Source: Novosphingobium colocasiae (GTDB lineage: Bacteria > Pseudomonadota > Alphaproteobacteria > Sphingomonadales > Sphingomonadaceae). Taken from it: DNA of 64,000 nucleotides. The position numbers and the translations under genes are program-made. The DNA lies in NCBI RefSeq assembly GCF_014652555.1, contig NZ_BMZA01000005.1, positions 53,348-117,347 on the forward strand, read 5' to 3'. Numbering within the stretch: the first letter of the stretch is position 1; each line of letters begins with the position of its first letter. The notes under the pieces were generated by a model. The model was not told the DNA's origin, ran no database searches, and saw nothing but the letters and a program-made list of their open reading frames with translations. Shown piece after piece: positions 18,345-26,993 of this stretch.

Positions 18345-19994
18345 TTAAACGGCCATGGCAGGGCTTGGGGTCAATCCGGGCTCAGCCCCCGATCGCTCCC
18401 CGGCTATGATCGCTTCGGCCGCTTTCTCGGCGATCATCATCGTCGGGAAGTTGGTGTTGCCGCTGATGATCTCCGGCATGACCGAGGCATCGACGACCCA
18501 CAGTCCGTCGATCCCGCGCACGCGCAAGTCGGGATCGACCACGGCACCCGCGTCCGTGCCCATGCGGCATGTGCCGACCGGGTGATACAGGGTATATGCG
18601 GTGGCGCGGACATAGGCGTCGAGTTCCGCGTCGGAGCGGCACGCCGCGCCGGGGGCGTATTCGTCGCCGCGAAAATCGGCGTAGGCATCCTGCGCAAAGA
18701 TGTCACGGGTCAGGCGGATGCCTTCGCGCAGCACGCGCAAGTCTTCGGGATCGGACAGGTAGCGCGGATCGATCAGCGGCGCGGCGGCGGGATCGGCCGA
18801 GGCGATGCGGATCGTCCCGGCGCTGTTCGGCCGGCTCCCGTTCAGCACCCCCTGGAAGCCCTCCTCCGGTATCACATCGCGGCCGTGGTCGTTGTACATC
18901 AGCGGCACGGTGTAGATCTGGATATCCGGATATTCGAGATCGGGGCGCGACATGAGGTGGGCCCACGCCTCCAGCCCGCCGACGGCGGTGGGGCCGGAGC
19001 GGAACAGCAGGTACTGGCCCAGCGCTTTCAGCGCGCCCAGCGGCCGCAGCATACCAAGCATCGAATAGGGCCGCGTCAGCCGCTGCTTGACGGTGACGGC
19101 GAGGTGATCCTTGAGATTGCGCCCGACCTCGGGTAATTCGTGCACCATCGCGATGCCGTGGGGGGTGATATCGGCGGGATCGCCGATCCCCGACAGTTGC
19201 AGCAGTTGCGGCGAATTGACGACGCCCCCGGCCAGGATCACGCCGCGCGCGGCCTCCACCGAGACCAACCGACCCTTGCGACCATAAGTCAGCCCGGTCG
19301 CGCGACCGGAGCGCATCAGCACTTTCGCCGCCAGCGCGCCGGTCACCACTTTGAGGTTAGGCCGCGCGAGCACCGGCTTCAGGTAACAGGCCGATGCGCT
19401 CTGGCGCAGGCCGTCGCGGTAATTGCCCTGCATCTGGGCCACGCCCGAAGGATCGCCCCGGTTCATGTCCGGATTGAACGGATGGCCGGCGGCTATCGCC
19501 CCCTTGATGAAGGCGGCGGAGGTGGGGTTCATCGCGTCGATAGAGGTCCAGGCTACCCCTACCGGCCCATCATGGCCGCGCGTTGCCGGATCGGCGCTGG
19601 CCGGGCAGCTTTCGATGCGGCGGAAATAGGGCAGGCAGTCCGCCCAGCTCCAGCCGGGATTGCCCATCTGCGCCCAGCGATCGTAATCGCCCGCATTCCC
19701 CCGCGCGACGACGAGGCCGTTGATCGAGCTGGACCCGCCCAGCACCTTGCCGCGCGGAAAGTATATCGTGCGGCCGTCGAGCCCGGCCTGCGGCACCGTC
19801 TCGAAGTTCCAGTTGCCGGTGCCGCGCTTCATCAGCTCGAAGAACCCGGCGGGCATGCGATAGAACAGCCCGCCGTCGCTGCCGCCAGCTTCCAGGAGCA
19901 GCACCTTGCAGGCGGGATCGGCGCTCAGCCGGTTGGCCAGCACGCACCCGGCCGAGCCGGCACCGACGATGATGTAATCGGGCTTGAAATCCAT
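18345..19994 (-). CDS. GMC-family FAD-dependent oxidoreductase
   Basis: 549 aa, glucose-methanol-choline family. The ADP-binding fold is at the N-terminus (IIVGAGSAGCVLANRLS), the second GMC signature near GKVLGGSSSINGLV, and the active-site region HPVGTCRMG (catalytic His) followed by SGNTNFPTMM (Asn) at the C-terminus. It would oxidise an alcohol to an aldehyde; whether choline, an alkanol or another substrate cannot be told. The ATG at 19994 begins at the FAD fold; the open frame running into 20660 is out-of-frame shadow of the regulator. It follows the MalT-like regulator on the same strand, which probably controls it. Confidence 0.92.
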   Translation of the reverse strand: MDFKPDYIIVGAGSAGCVLANRLSADPACKVLLLEAGGSDGGLFYRMPAGFFELMKRGTGNWNFETVPQAGLDGRTIYFPRGKVLGGSSSINGLVVARGNAGDYDRWAQMGNPGWSWADCLPYFRRIESCPASADPATRGHDGPVGVAWTSIDAMNPTSAAFIKGAIAAGHPFNPDMNRGDPSGVAQMQGNYRDGLRQSASACYLKPVLARPNLKVVTGALAAKVLMRSGRATGLTYGRKGRLVSVEAARGVILAGGVVNSPQLLQLSGIGDPADITPHGIAMVHELPEVGRNLKDHLAVTVKQRLTRPYSMLGMLRPLGALKALGQYLLFRSGPTAVGGLEAWAHLMSRPDLEYPDIQIYTVPLMYNDHGRDVIPEEGFQGVLNGSRPNSAGTIRIASADPAAAPLIDPRYLSDPEDLRVLREGIRLTRDIFAQDAYADFRGDEYAPGAACRSDAELDAYVRATAYTLYHPVGTCRMGTDAGAVVDPDLRVRGIDGLWVVDASVMPEIISGNTNFPTMMIAEKAAEAIIAGERSGAEPGLTPSPAMAV

Positions 19995-20101
19995 CGACGC
20001 TGATCCTCTCGCCGCGCGGGCCCCGGTTGACGCGGGCTGGCGGATGTCTTGCCGCCATCGTCGCCGGGCCGGGCCGGTTTCGGGCCGTCCTTTCGAAGGG
20101 G

Positions 20102-22789
20102 CTATCCCACCAGCCCCAGCAGCCGCGCGGTGGCGACGGCGGCGGAGCGGTTGCGCACGTCCATCTTGCCGAACACGTTCTGCAAGTGCCATTTGACGGT
20201 GGTGATCGAAATGCCGAGCCGGGCGGCGATCCGCTCGTTGCTCATCCCCACCGCGACCAGCCGCAGCATGTCCAGTTCGCGCGGGGTCAGCCGTTCGAAC
20301 AGTTGCGGTTCGAGCAGGCGTGCCGGGGTGCCCTCGGGCCCGTCGAGCGCCATCGTCTCGATCAGTTCCGCGAAAAACGCCCGCTCGGCGGCGACCGAGA
20401 ACGTCGCCGGTTCCTCGCACAAGTCGCGCAGAGTGGGGGCCAGCGGGCGGCGTCGGGCGATAAACGGGCGCAAGATGCGGCGGTGCGTGGCGATGCGGAT
20501 CGCTTCGATCAGGCAGCCTTTCGCCAGTTCCGGGTTGTGATCGTCCCCCGCCAGTTGCGCCTTGAGCAGCAGCCAGTCGACCAGATCGGCGCTGCGGCGC
20601 TGCCGCCGGGTGCGGGCAAGGCCGGCCTCGATCAGCCCGGCTGCGACGGCGGGCTGGCACATCGACAACACCAGATCAGCCTCGGCCAAGGCCAGCGCCG
20701 GGTTGGTCCCGCGCGGCGATGGGAGTGCGGCTTCGCGCCCGCTGGTCTCCAGGTTCACCACGATGCCGATCCGCGCCGCCGCGATAGCCGCCTCGTCGAT
20801 CCGCTCCAGTTCGATCAGCCGGCGCACCACGAAGCCGCCCAGCATGCGCGAAAGGCGCGGCGGATAGCTGTCGGCAATGGCCTGCAGCGCGCGCGGTTCG
20901 TAAGGGGACGCGGCGGTGCCGTCCCACAGCGCCACGGCAGCGGCAAGGCCGCAGGCGGCCACATCCAGGAACCCATGCGTGCGCAGGTGCGGCAGTCCGG
21001 CCACCAGCAGCCCGCGCGCTTCCTCCTCCAGGTTCATTTCCACCGCGCACCGGGCCGCCACCAGCGCCAGCGCGCCGCAGATGCCGGCGCTGTCGGCCAG
21101 CTCGCCGCGCAGCCGGGTGATCGCGCCGATCAGCATGGCATAGGCGTCGGTATAGTTGCCCTCGGCCACCGGAATCAGATTGCCGTATGTCGCCACCCAG
21201 CCGTCGACATATGGGCTGCTCGCCTCGCTCGCCGCTAGCCGGGCCGACTGGATCGCCTCGCGCGCTTCGGTGAAGCGGCTCTCGGCGGTCAGCGTGCCGG
21301 TCAGGATGCAGTGCGCGGCGCACAGTTCGAACGGATCGTCGTCGGGGCGGCTGCCTTTGAGCCAGGCGGACGCCTCGCGGTGGGCGGCACTGCCGTTGTC
21401 GGTCAGGCTTTCGATCGAGGCCTGCAGCAGGTGGATCGGGCGTAGCAGCCGATGATCGCCGGCACCTTCGCCTTCCACCCGGGCCTGCAGCCGGGTCAGC
21501 CGGCGCTTGGCGGCGTCGTAATGGCGGCGGAAGGCCAGTGCCCAGATGCGCCAGTATTCGGTTTCCGCCGCCAGCGTGATGCCAGCCTGCTCCAGGGCAT
21601 CGGCCCAGTCGAGGAACTGCGGGGTCTGGCCGTTGTCGCGCACGGCTTCCTCGGCGTGGTCAGTGAGCAGGCGATTGGCCCAAACGGCATCGCCGGCGGC
21701 AAAGGCGTATTCGATCGCCTCGCGCCAGTTGCCTTGCTGTTCGTGCCACTGCCCGGCGCTGGTGCGGATGGCGGCGCGGCGGCTTTCGGGGATGTGCGCC
21801 AGCGCCTCGGCGGCCAGAAAGTCGCGCAGCAAGGTGTGGAAGCGGAAGCTGGTGTTGGCGGGATCGAGCGCGACCAGCAGCACGCTGCCGCCCAGCAGTG
21901 TTTCGAACAGGCCATCATCGCGCGATTCCGGCCAGATCGCATGGATAAGCGGTTCCGAAAAGCTGTGCAGCAGGCCCAGTTCGATCAGGCGGGCGCGCTG
22001 GTGCGGGACGAAGCGCGACAGGATTTCGCGGTTCAGCAGATCGGCCAGCATCTGGTGCGAGCCGCTGATCGCTGCCAGCGTAGCCCCGGTATCGCTGGAC
22101 CGTTCCAGGATGATGCGGATCATCCGCAGCGCCGCCGGCCAGCCTTCGGTGCGCGCCATCACGGTGTCCACCCCCGCCGCACCCAGCGTGCGCGCCAGTT
22201 CGGCCCCGAACAACTCGCCCGCCTCGGCAGCATCGAAGCGCAGGTCGGCGGCGGTGAGCGGCAGGACCACACCCTCCAGCTCGGCGCGCGAACGGTTATA
22301 GGCGATGTCCTGCGTGCTGCTGGCGAAGATCTGGATGCTGGCGGGCGTATCGAAGCACAGCCGGTCGATCAGCCGGGGCAGGCGCGGATCGGTGCAATGG
22401 TCGATATTGTCGAGGAACAGGGCAACCGGGACAGGATGGGCGTTCAGCGCCCGGATCAGCGCGTCGATCCCCTGATCGGGCGCGGTGCGGCCGTCCAGCA
22501 ACGCCTCGGTCGGGTGGGCGCGGGGGGCTTCGGGCTGGAGTTGTGCCAGCAGCGACTGGACGGTGGCATCCAGCGTATCGGCGCGGGGGCCGAGTGTGAC
22601 CCAGGCCGCATGACGGCCCGAGCGCCGCAGTTCGGCCAGAACCATGCCCATCACCGTGGTCTTGCCGTAGCCTATCGGCGCGACCAGCGTGGTCAGCTTG
22701 TGGCGCACCACCCCGCTGGACACAATCCGGCGCAAGGCGCGCACGCGCACCGGTTCGAACGCGATCTGGGGTGGTGCGGTGTTCGCCAT
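20102..22789 (-). CDS. MalT/LuxR-family large ATP-binding regulator
   Basis: 895 aa with the STAND-type layout of MalT/AlkS activators. Walker A APIGYGKTT is at residues 37-45 and a Walker B-like VALFLDNID at about 125. A long helical (TPR-like) middle follows, then a C-terminal LuxR helix-turn-helix (LTPRELDMLRLVAVGMSNERIAARLG). Such proteins activate when they bind both ATP and an inducer. The GMC oxidoreductase begins 107 nt downstream on the same strand and is the likely target, by analogy to AlkS and alkanol oxidation; this is inference. Confidence 0.9.
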   Translation of the reverse strand: MANTAPPQIAFEPVRVRALRRIVSSGVVRHKLTTLVAPIGYGKTTVMGMVLAELRRSGRHAAWVTLGPRADTLDATVQSLLAQLQPEAPRAHPTEALLDGRTAPDQGIDALIRALNAHPVPVALFLDNIDHCTDPRLPRLIDRLCFDTPASIQIFASSTQDIAYNRSRAELEGVVLPLTAADLRFDAAEAGELFGAELARTLGAAGVDTVMARTEGWPAALRMIRIILERSSDTGATLAAISGSHQMLADLLNREILSRFVPHQRARLIELGLLHSFSEPLIHAIWPESRDDGLFETLLGGSVLLVALDPANTSFRFHTLLRDFLAAEALAHIPESRRAAIRTSAGQWHEQQGNWREAIEYAFAAGDAVWANRLLTDHAEEAVRDNGQTPQFLDWADALEQAGITLAAETEYWRIWALAFRRHYDAAKRRLTRLQARVEGEGAGDHRLLRPIHLLQASIESLTDNGSAAHREASAWLKGSRPDDDPFELCAAHCILTGTLTAESRFTEAREAIQSARLAASEASSPYVDGWVATYGNLIPVAEGNYTDAYAMLIGAITRLRGELADSAGICGALALVAARCAVEMNLEEEARGLLVAGLPHLRTHGFLDVAACGLAAAVALWDGTAASPYEPRALQAIADSYPPRLSRMLGGFVVRRLIELERIDEAAIAAARIGIVVNLETSGREAALPSPRGTNPALALAEADLVLSMCQPAVAAGLIEAGLARTRRQRRSADLVDWLLLKAQLAGDDHNPELAKGCLIEAIRIATHRRILRPFIARRRPLAPTLRDLCEEPATFSVAAERAFFAELIETMALDGPEGTPARLLEPQLFERLTPRELDMLRLVAVGMSNERIAARLGISITTVKWHLQNVFGKMDVRNRSAAVATARLLGLVG

Positions 22790-22958
22790 CGCCTGCCTGC
22801 AGGTATCCTCGGTCCCACCCTTGTCGCGGGCTTGCCGCCGGTGATGGCGTTGCCTGCGCGCACTCTCCCCCTCCTAAAGTATGGGATCATGGGCGACAAG
22901 GAGGGGCCCCGCCTTTGGGTGGGCCTTTGGCGGGGTGAGGGACCGGGCGCGGCGGCGC

Positions 22959-23043
22959 TGGTGCGGACGGCGGGACTCGAACCCGCACTGGGATACCCAA
23001 AGGGATTTTAAGTCCCCTGCGTCTACCATTCCGCCACGTCCGC
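22959..23043 (-). tRNA. tRNA-Leu(UAA)
   Basis: Read on the minus strand the gene starts GCGGACGTGGCGGAATGG and ends with the T arm GGTTCGAGTCC, acceptor CGTCCGC and an encoded CCA. The anticodon loop CTTAAAA gives UAA. A long variable arm between GGGTATCCC and the T stem is as expected for leucine. Length is 85 nt including CCA. A GC hairpin (22907-22935) lies downstream and may terminate it. Confidence 0.96.
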
Positions 23044-23128
23044 GCTGCGACCGCGCGCCCGGTGGCGAGCGCTGTGGCAGATCGCCGCGATGGCGGCAAC
23101 TGTCAGAAGATGAGGGGGGCGGCGCGAA

Positions 23129-23410
23129 TCAGCTTACGTTGAGGCGCGCGCGCATTTCCTTGCCGGGCTTGAAATAGGGCACGCGCTTGGCCGGCACGTC
23201 GACCGTTTCGCCGGTGCGCGGATTGCGGCCTTGCCGGCCATCGCGATCGCGCGTCGAAAAAGCCCCGAAGCCGCGCAATTCCACCCGGCCACCATCGGCC
23301 AGACGCTGGGCGATCTCGTCGAAGAACGTATCGACCACGCACTCCACATCTTCGGCGCGCAGCTCTGGGTTCTCTTTCGCAAGCGCCAACAGCAGTTCGG
23401 ATCGTATCAT
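23129..23410 (-). CDS. ihfB: Integration host factor beta subunit
   Basis: 93-aa DNA-bending protein of the HU/IHF family. It starts MIRSELL and has the beta-arm signature [27 protein letters not shown]. The pattern [11 protein letters not shown] and the length match IhfB, the partner of IhfA. The ATG at 23410 is chosen; the frame is open further upstream without homology. It lies just beyond the tRNA on the same strand. Confidence 0.95.
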   Translation of the reverse strand: MIRSELLLALAKENPELRAEDVECVVDTFFDEIAQRLADGGRVELRGFGAFSTRDRDGRQGRNPRTGETVDVPAKRVPYFKPGKEMRARLNVS

Positions 23411-23670
23411 CTTCCCGCCTCCCGGAACGACTGCAAGACGAAGCATTGATTGGAAAATTCTGCGGCCCGCACGCCGCTGCAATGCAACATGCCATGCCGG
23501 GGGCCATGGCGCAAGACCCCTGCTGGAACCCCGCATTTTCTGCCGTAGCCCCGGCGCGTGCGGTTAAAAGTTGAAACCCGGTTCAGTTCTGGGCATTTAC
23601 AGCCGCGAATAGGCCGCTAACCTCGATCGATCACATTTCGCCCTGGCGCAGGCTAACCCCCGGGAGTCGC

Positions 23671-25539
23671 ATGAAGGACATTTCCACCTGGAACGAAGGC
23701 GACTGGATCGGCGCGATCGCGGCCGTCTCGCTGTTCGCCGTACTGGTCATCGGCGGCGTTATCGCCACCCGCAAGAGCGAGGAATTCGCCGGCCACCCGC
23801 GCGGCCTGTTCGTGCTGTTCTATGCCGAAATGTGGGAGCGCTTTTCCTACTACGGCATGCGCGCGCTGCTGGTGCTCTATCTCACGCAGTTCTGGCTCTA
23901 CAATGATGGCCAGGCCAACCTGATCTATGGCGGCTACAACAGCCTGGTCTACATTACCCCGGTGCTGGGCGGGTATCTCGCCGATCGCTGGCTGGGCCAG
24001 CGCAAGGCGGTGGTGTTCGGCGGCGTGGTGCTGGCGCTGGGCCATATGTTCATGGCTTACGAGGGCATGCAGGGGATTACCGACCCGGCAGTCAAGCAGG
24101 CCGATCCCGCGATCAGCGTATTCTGGTTCGCACTGTCGCTGATCGTGGTCGGCTCCGGTTTCCTCAAGGCCAACATCTCGGTCATCGTCGGCCAGCTCTA
24201 CAAGATGACCGATGCGCGGCGCGACGGGGCCTACACCATCTTCTACATGGGCGTGAACGTGGGTGCCGCTCTCGGCACGATCCTGGTCGGCTATCTCGGC
24301 CAGACGATCGGCTGGTCCTGGGGCTTCGGGCTGGCCGGGATCGGCATGGTGCTGGGCCTCATCATCTTCATGATCGGCAAGCCCGCACTCAAGGGCCAAG
24401 GCGAGCCGCCGGCACCGCTGGCGCGCAAGACCGAATGGGGCCTTTATGCCGTCGGCGCGGCGTCGGTCGGGGTGATGTGGCTGTTGGTGCAGTACCAGAA
24501 CCTTATCCAAGATATCTTGATGGTCTCTGGTGTCGCCATGCTTGCGTTTGTCCTGTTTGAGGCACTCTTCCGATTTCCATACGGCCGGGTGGCCAACGCG
24601 CCTCCTATCCGCATCGGCGCACTATTGGCTTTGCTGCTGATATTGCTGGTATCGATGCTTTCGACGTCCAGAGGCTGGCTCATCGCGCAACATCATATCA
24701 GTCTGGCTGGCTATGACCTTTCGCTGGCCATGGCATTAGTGGTCCTGTCGACCTTGGGCATCATTGCGATCTGTGGCCTTGAAAAAAAGGCAATCGCTTG
24801 CGAAGCGCGCGACCGCATCTTTGCGATCCTGTTCCTGATCGCGCTCAACCCCGTGTTCTGGGGCCTGTTCGAGCAGGCCGGCGGCAGCCTCAACCTCTAT
24901 ACCGACAAGTACGTCGATCGCGGCGGGGTGCCGGCCAGCCTGTTCCAGTCCATCAACCCGATCTACATCGTGCTCCTCGGCCCGATCTTTGCCGCGCTGT
25001 GGCAGTGGCTGGGGCGCAAGGGGATCGAGCCGTCAGCGCCCGCCAAGTTCGGCTATGCGCTGATCCAGGTCGGGCTGTCGTTCCTGGTCTTCGTGTGGGG
25101 TGCGGAAAGCGTGGGCATGGCGGCGATGACGCCGGTGCTGTTCGTGTTCCTGATCTATCTGCTGCAGACCACGGGCGAACTGTGCCTGTCCCCGGTCGGG
25201 CTTTCGGCGATGACCCGGCTTTCGCCGGCGCATCTGGGCAGCTTTATCATGGGCGCATGGTTCTACATGACGGCCGTGGGCCAGTTCGTCGCCGGCAAGA
25301 TCGGCGAGGCGACCGGCGGCGAGAGCGGCGAGATGAGCAAGGAGCTGACGCTGGCGATCTACAGCAAGATCGGCTGGGTCACGATCGGCATCGCGGTGGC
25401 GGTGCTGGCCGTTTCGCCGCTGGTGAAGCGCTGGATGCATCTCGATACCCTGGCCGACAAGGGCGATGACCTTGAAGGCGCGGCCGAAGCCGGGATGGAA
25501 GCGCAGGAAGCCGGTGTGCATCCGACCATCGCGCATTGA
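23671..25539 (+). CDS. POT/PTR-family peptide:H+ symporter
   Basis: 622-aa proton-dependent oligopeptide transporter with 12-14 transmembrane helices. The family signature ExxERFSYYGMRALL (EMWERFSYYGMR) is in helix 1, GGYLADRWLGQRKAVVFGG is the second motif, and NPVFWGLFEQAGGS lies in the second half. It has an extra ~150 residues between the two halves. The middle (about 24490-24800, residues ~274-377) is clearly lower in GC and uses codons uncommon in the flanks, suggesting a recombined segment. It is followed by the amidohydrolase pair, which could process imported peptides or related amides. Confidence 0.94.
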   Translation: MKDISTWNEGDWIGAIAAVSLFAVLVIGGVIATRKSEEFAGHPRGLFVLFYAEMWERFSYYGMRALLVLYLTQFWLYNDGQANLIYGGYNSLVYITPVLGGYLADRWLGQRKAVVFGGVVLALGHMFMAYEGMQGITDPAVKQADPAISVFWFALSLIVVGSGFLKANISVIVGQLYKMTDARRDGAYTIFYMGVNVGAALGTILVGYLGQTIGWSWGFGLAGIGMVLGLIIFMIGKPALKGQGEPPAPLARKTEWGLYAVGAASVGVMWLLVQYQNLIQDILMVSGVAMLAFVLFEALFRFPYGRVANAPPIRIGALLALLLILLVSMLSTSRGWLIAQHHISLAGYDLSLAMALVVLSTLGIIAICGLEKKAIACEARDRIFAILFLIALNPVFWGLFEQAGGSLNLYTDKYVDRGGVPASLFQSINPIYIVLLGPIFAALWQWLGRKGIEPSAPAKFGYALIQVGLSFLVFVWGAESVGMAAMTPVLFVFLIYLLQTTGELCLSPVGLSAMTRLSPAHLGSFIMGAWFYMTAVGQFVAGKIGEATGGESGEMSKELTLAIYSKIGWVTIGIAVAVLAVSPLVKRWMHLDTLADKGDDLEGAAEAGMEAQEAGVHPTIAH

Positions 25540-25604
25540 TTGAACGCATATTGGATCAGCCATCCGCGCGTGCGGCGCGGGTGGCCCGAAGAGGGGCGAC
25601 TGAC

Positions 25605-26993
25605 ATGAGAAACTGGCCGGCGATGGTCCGTGCGCTGCCGCTTGCGGCGATGGGCGTGGCGCTGATGCTGACGCCCGCTGCGGGCGTGGCGAAGAAGAAG
25701 GACAGGGACAAGGATGGTGCGGCGGCGCAGACGCCCTATCCCTCCACCTATCGGCCTTATCCCGGCCGCCCCACCGCGCTGGTGGGCGGCACCGTGTTCG
25801 ACGGGCGCGGCCAGCGCATCGAGAACGGCACCGTCCTGCTCAAGGACGGCAAGGTCGAAGCCGTAGGCGGGGCCGATCTGGCCGTGCCGGAAGGCTATGA
25901 TCGCATCGATGCGCGCGGCAAGTTCGTCACCCCCGGCGTGATCGACATCCATTCACACCTCGGCGATTACCCCAGCCCCTCGGTCGAAGCCAATTCCGAC
26001 GGCAACGAAGCCACCGCGCCGACCACCCCCGATGTCTGGGCAGAACATTCGGTCTGGCCGCAGGACCCCGGCTTCTCGCGGGCGCTGATGAACGGCGGGG
26101 TGACGACGCTGGAAATCCTGCCCGGTTCGGCCAACCTCATGGGCGGGCGGGCGATCACCGTGAAGAACGTCCCCAGCCTGACCGTGCAGGGGATGAAGTT
26201 CCCTGGCGCGCCTTATGCGCTCAAGATGGCCTGCGGCGAAAATCCCAAACGCGTCTATGGCGAGAAGGGCCAGAAGCCCTCTACCCGGATGGGCAACTTC
26301 GCGGTCAACCGCCAGACCTGGATCGATGCCAGGGCCTATATGGACGGCGATCACGCCCAGCGCGATCTCGGCAAGGAAACGCTGGAAGGTGTGCTGAAGG
26401 GCGAAATCCTCGTCCAGAACCACTGCTACCGCGCCGATGAAATGGCGCTCGTCATGGATATGGCCAAGGAGTTCGGGTACAAGGTCACCGCATTCCATCA
26501 CGCGGTCGAAGCCTACAAGATCGCCGATCTGCTCAAGGCCAACGATGTCTGCGCCGCGATCTGGGCCGACTGGTACGGCTTCAAGATGGAAGCGCACGAC
26601 GGCATCCCCGAAAACGCCGCGTTGCTTCAGCAGGCGGGGGCCTGCGTGGTCATCCACAGTGACAGCGAGGACGGCATCCAGCGGCTGAACCAGGCCGCCG
26701 CCTCGGCGCGCGCCGCCGGACGGCGGATCGGCATCGAGATCGCTGACGAAGCGGTGATCCCGTGGTTCACCTATAACGCGGCCAAGGCGATGGGCATCGG
26801 TGACAAGACCGGCAGCCTGGAGCCGGGCAAGATGGGCGACGCGGTGCTGTGGAATGGCAACCCTCTGTCGGTCTATTCGCGGCCCGAGAAAGTCTGGGTC
26901 GATGGCGCGATGCTGTATGACGCGGATGATCCCAAGCGCCGGCCGGTGAGCGATTTCGAACTCGGCCTGCCCGGCGAAGGAGACGTGAAATGA
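25605..26993 (+). CDS. Secreted amidohydrolase, metal ligands intact
   Basis: 462 aa with a Sec signal peptide (MRNWPAMVRALPLAAMGVAL...). The fold is that of imidazolonepropionase-like amidohydrolases: beta sandwich, then the metal motif HSH (VIDIHSHLG), later His residues in NHCYR and FHHAVEAYK, and the catalytic Asp in HSDSED. It ends with the typical GSLEPGKMGDAVLWNGNPL. It would hydrolyse a cyclic or linear amide in the periplasm; the substrate is unknown. The ATG at 25605 gives the signal peptide. Its stop overlaps the start of the next amidohydrolase (ATGA). Confidence 0.9.
   Translation: MRNWPAMVRALPLAAMGVALMLTPAAGVAKKKDRDKDGAAAQTPYPSTYRPYPGRPTALVGGTVFDGRGQRIENGTVLLKDGKVEAVGGADLAVPEGYDRIDARGKFVTPGVIDIHSHLGDYPSPSVEANSDGNEATAPTTPDVWAEHSVWPQDPGFSRALMNGGVTTLEILPGSANLMGGRAITVKNVPSLTVQGMKFPGAPYALKMACGENPKRVYGEKGQKPSTRMGNFAVNRQTWIDARAYMDGDHAQRDLGKETLEGVLKGEILVQNHCYRADEMALVMDMAKEFGYKVTAFHHAVEAYKIADLLKANDVCAAIWADWYGFKMEAHDGIPENAALLQQAGACVVIHSDSEDGIQRLNQAAASARAAGRRIGIEIADEAVIPWFTYNAAKAMGIGDKTGSLEPGKMGDAVLWNGNPLSVYSRPEKVWVDGAMLYDADDPKRRPVSDFELGLPGEGDVK

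Noticed and set aside
19995..20660. N-terminal extension of the GMC oxidoreductase
   Set aside because: It overlaps the MalT-like regulator out of frame and lies before a canonical FAD-fold start at 19994.
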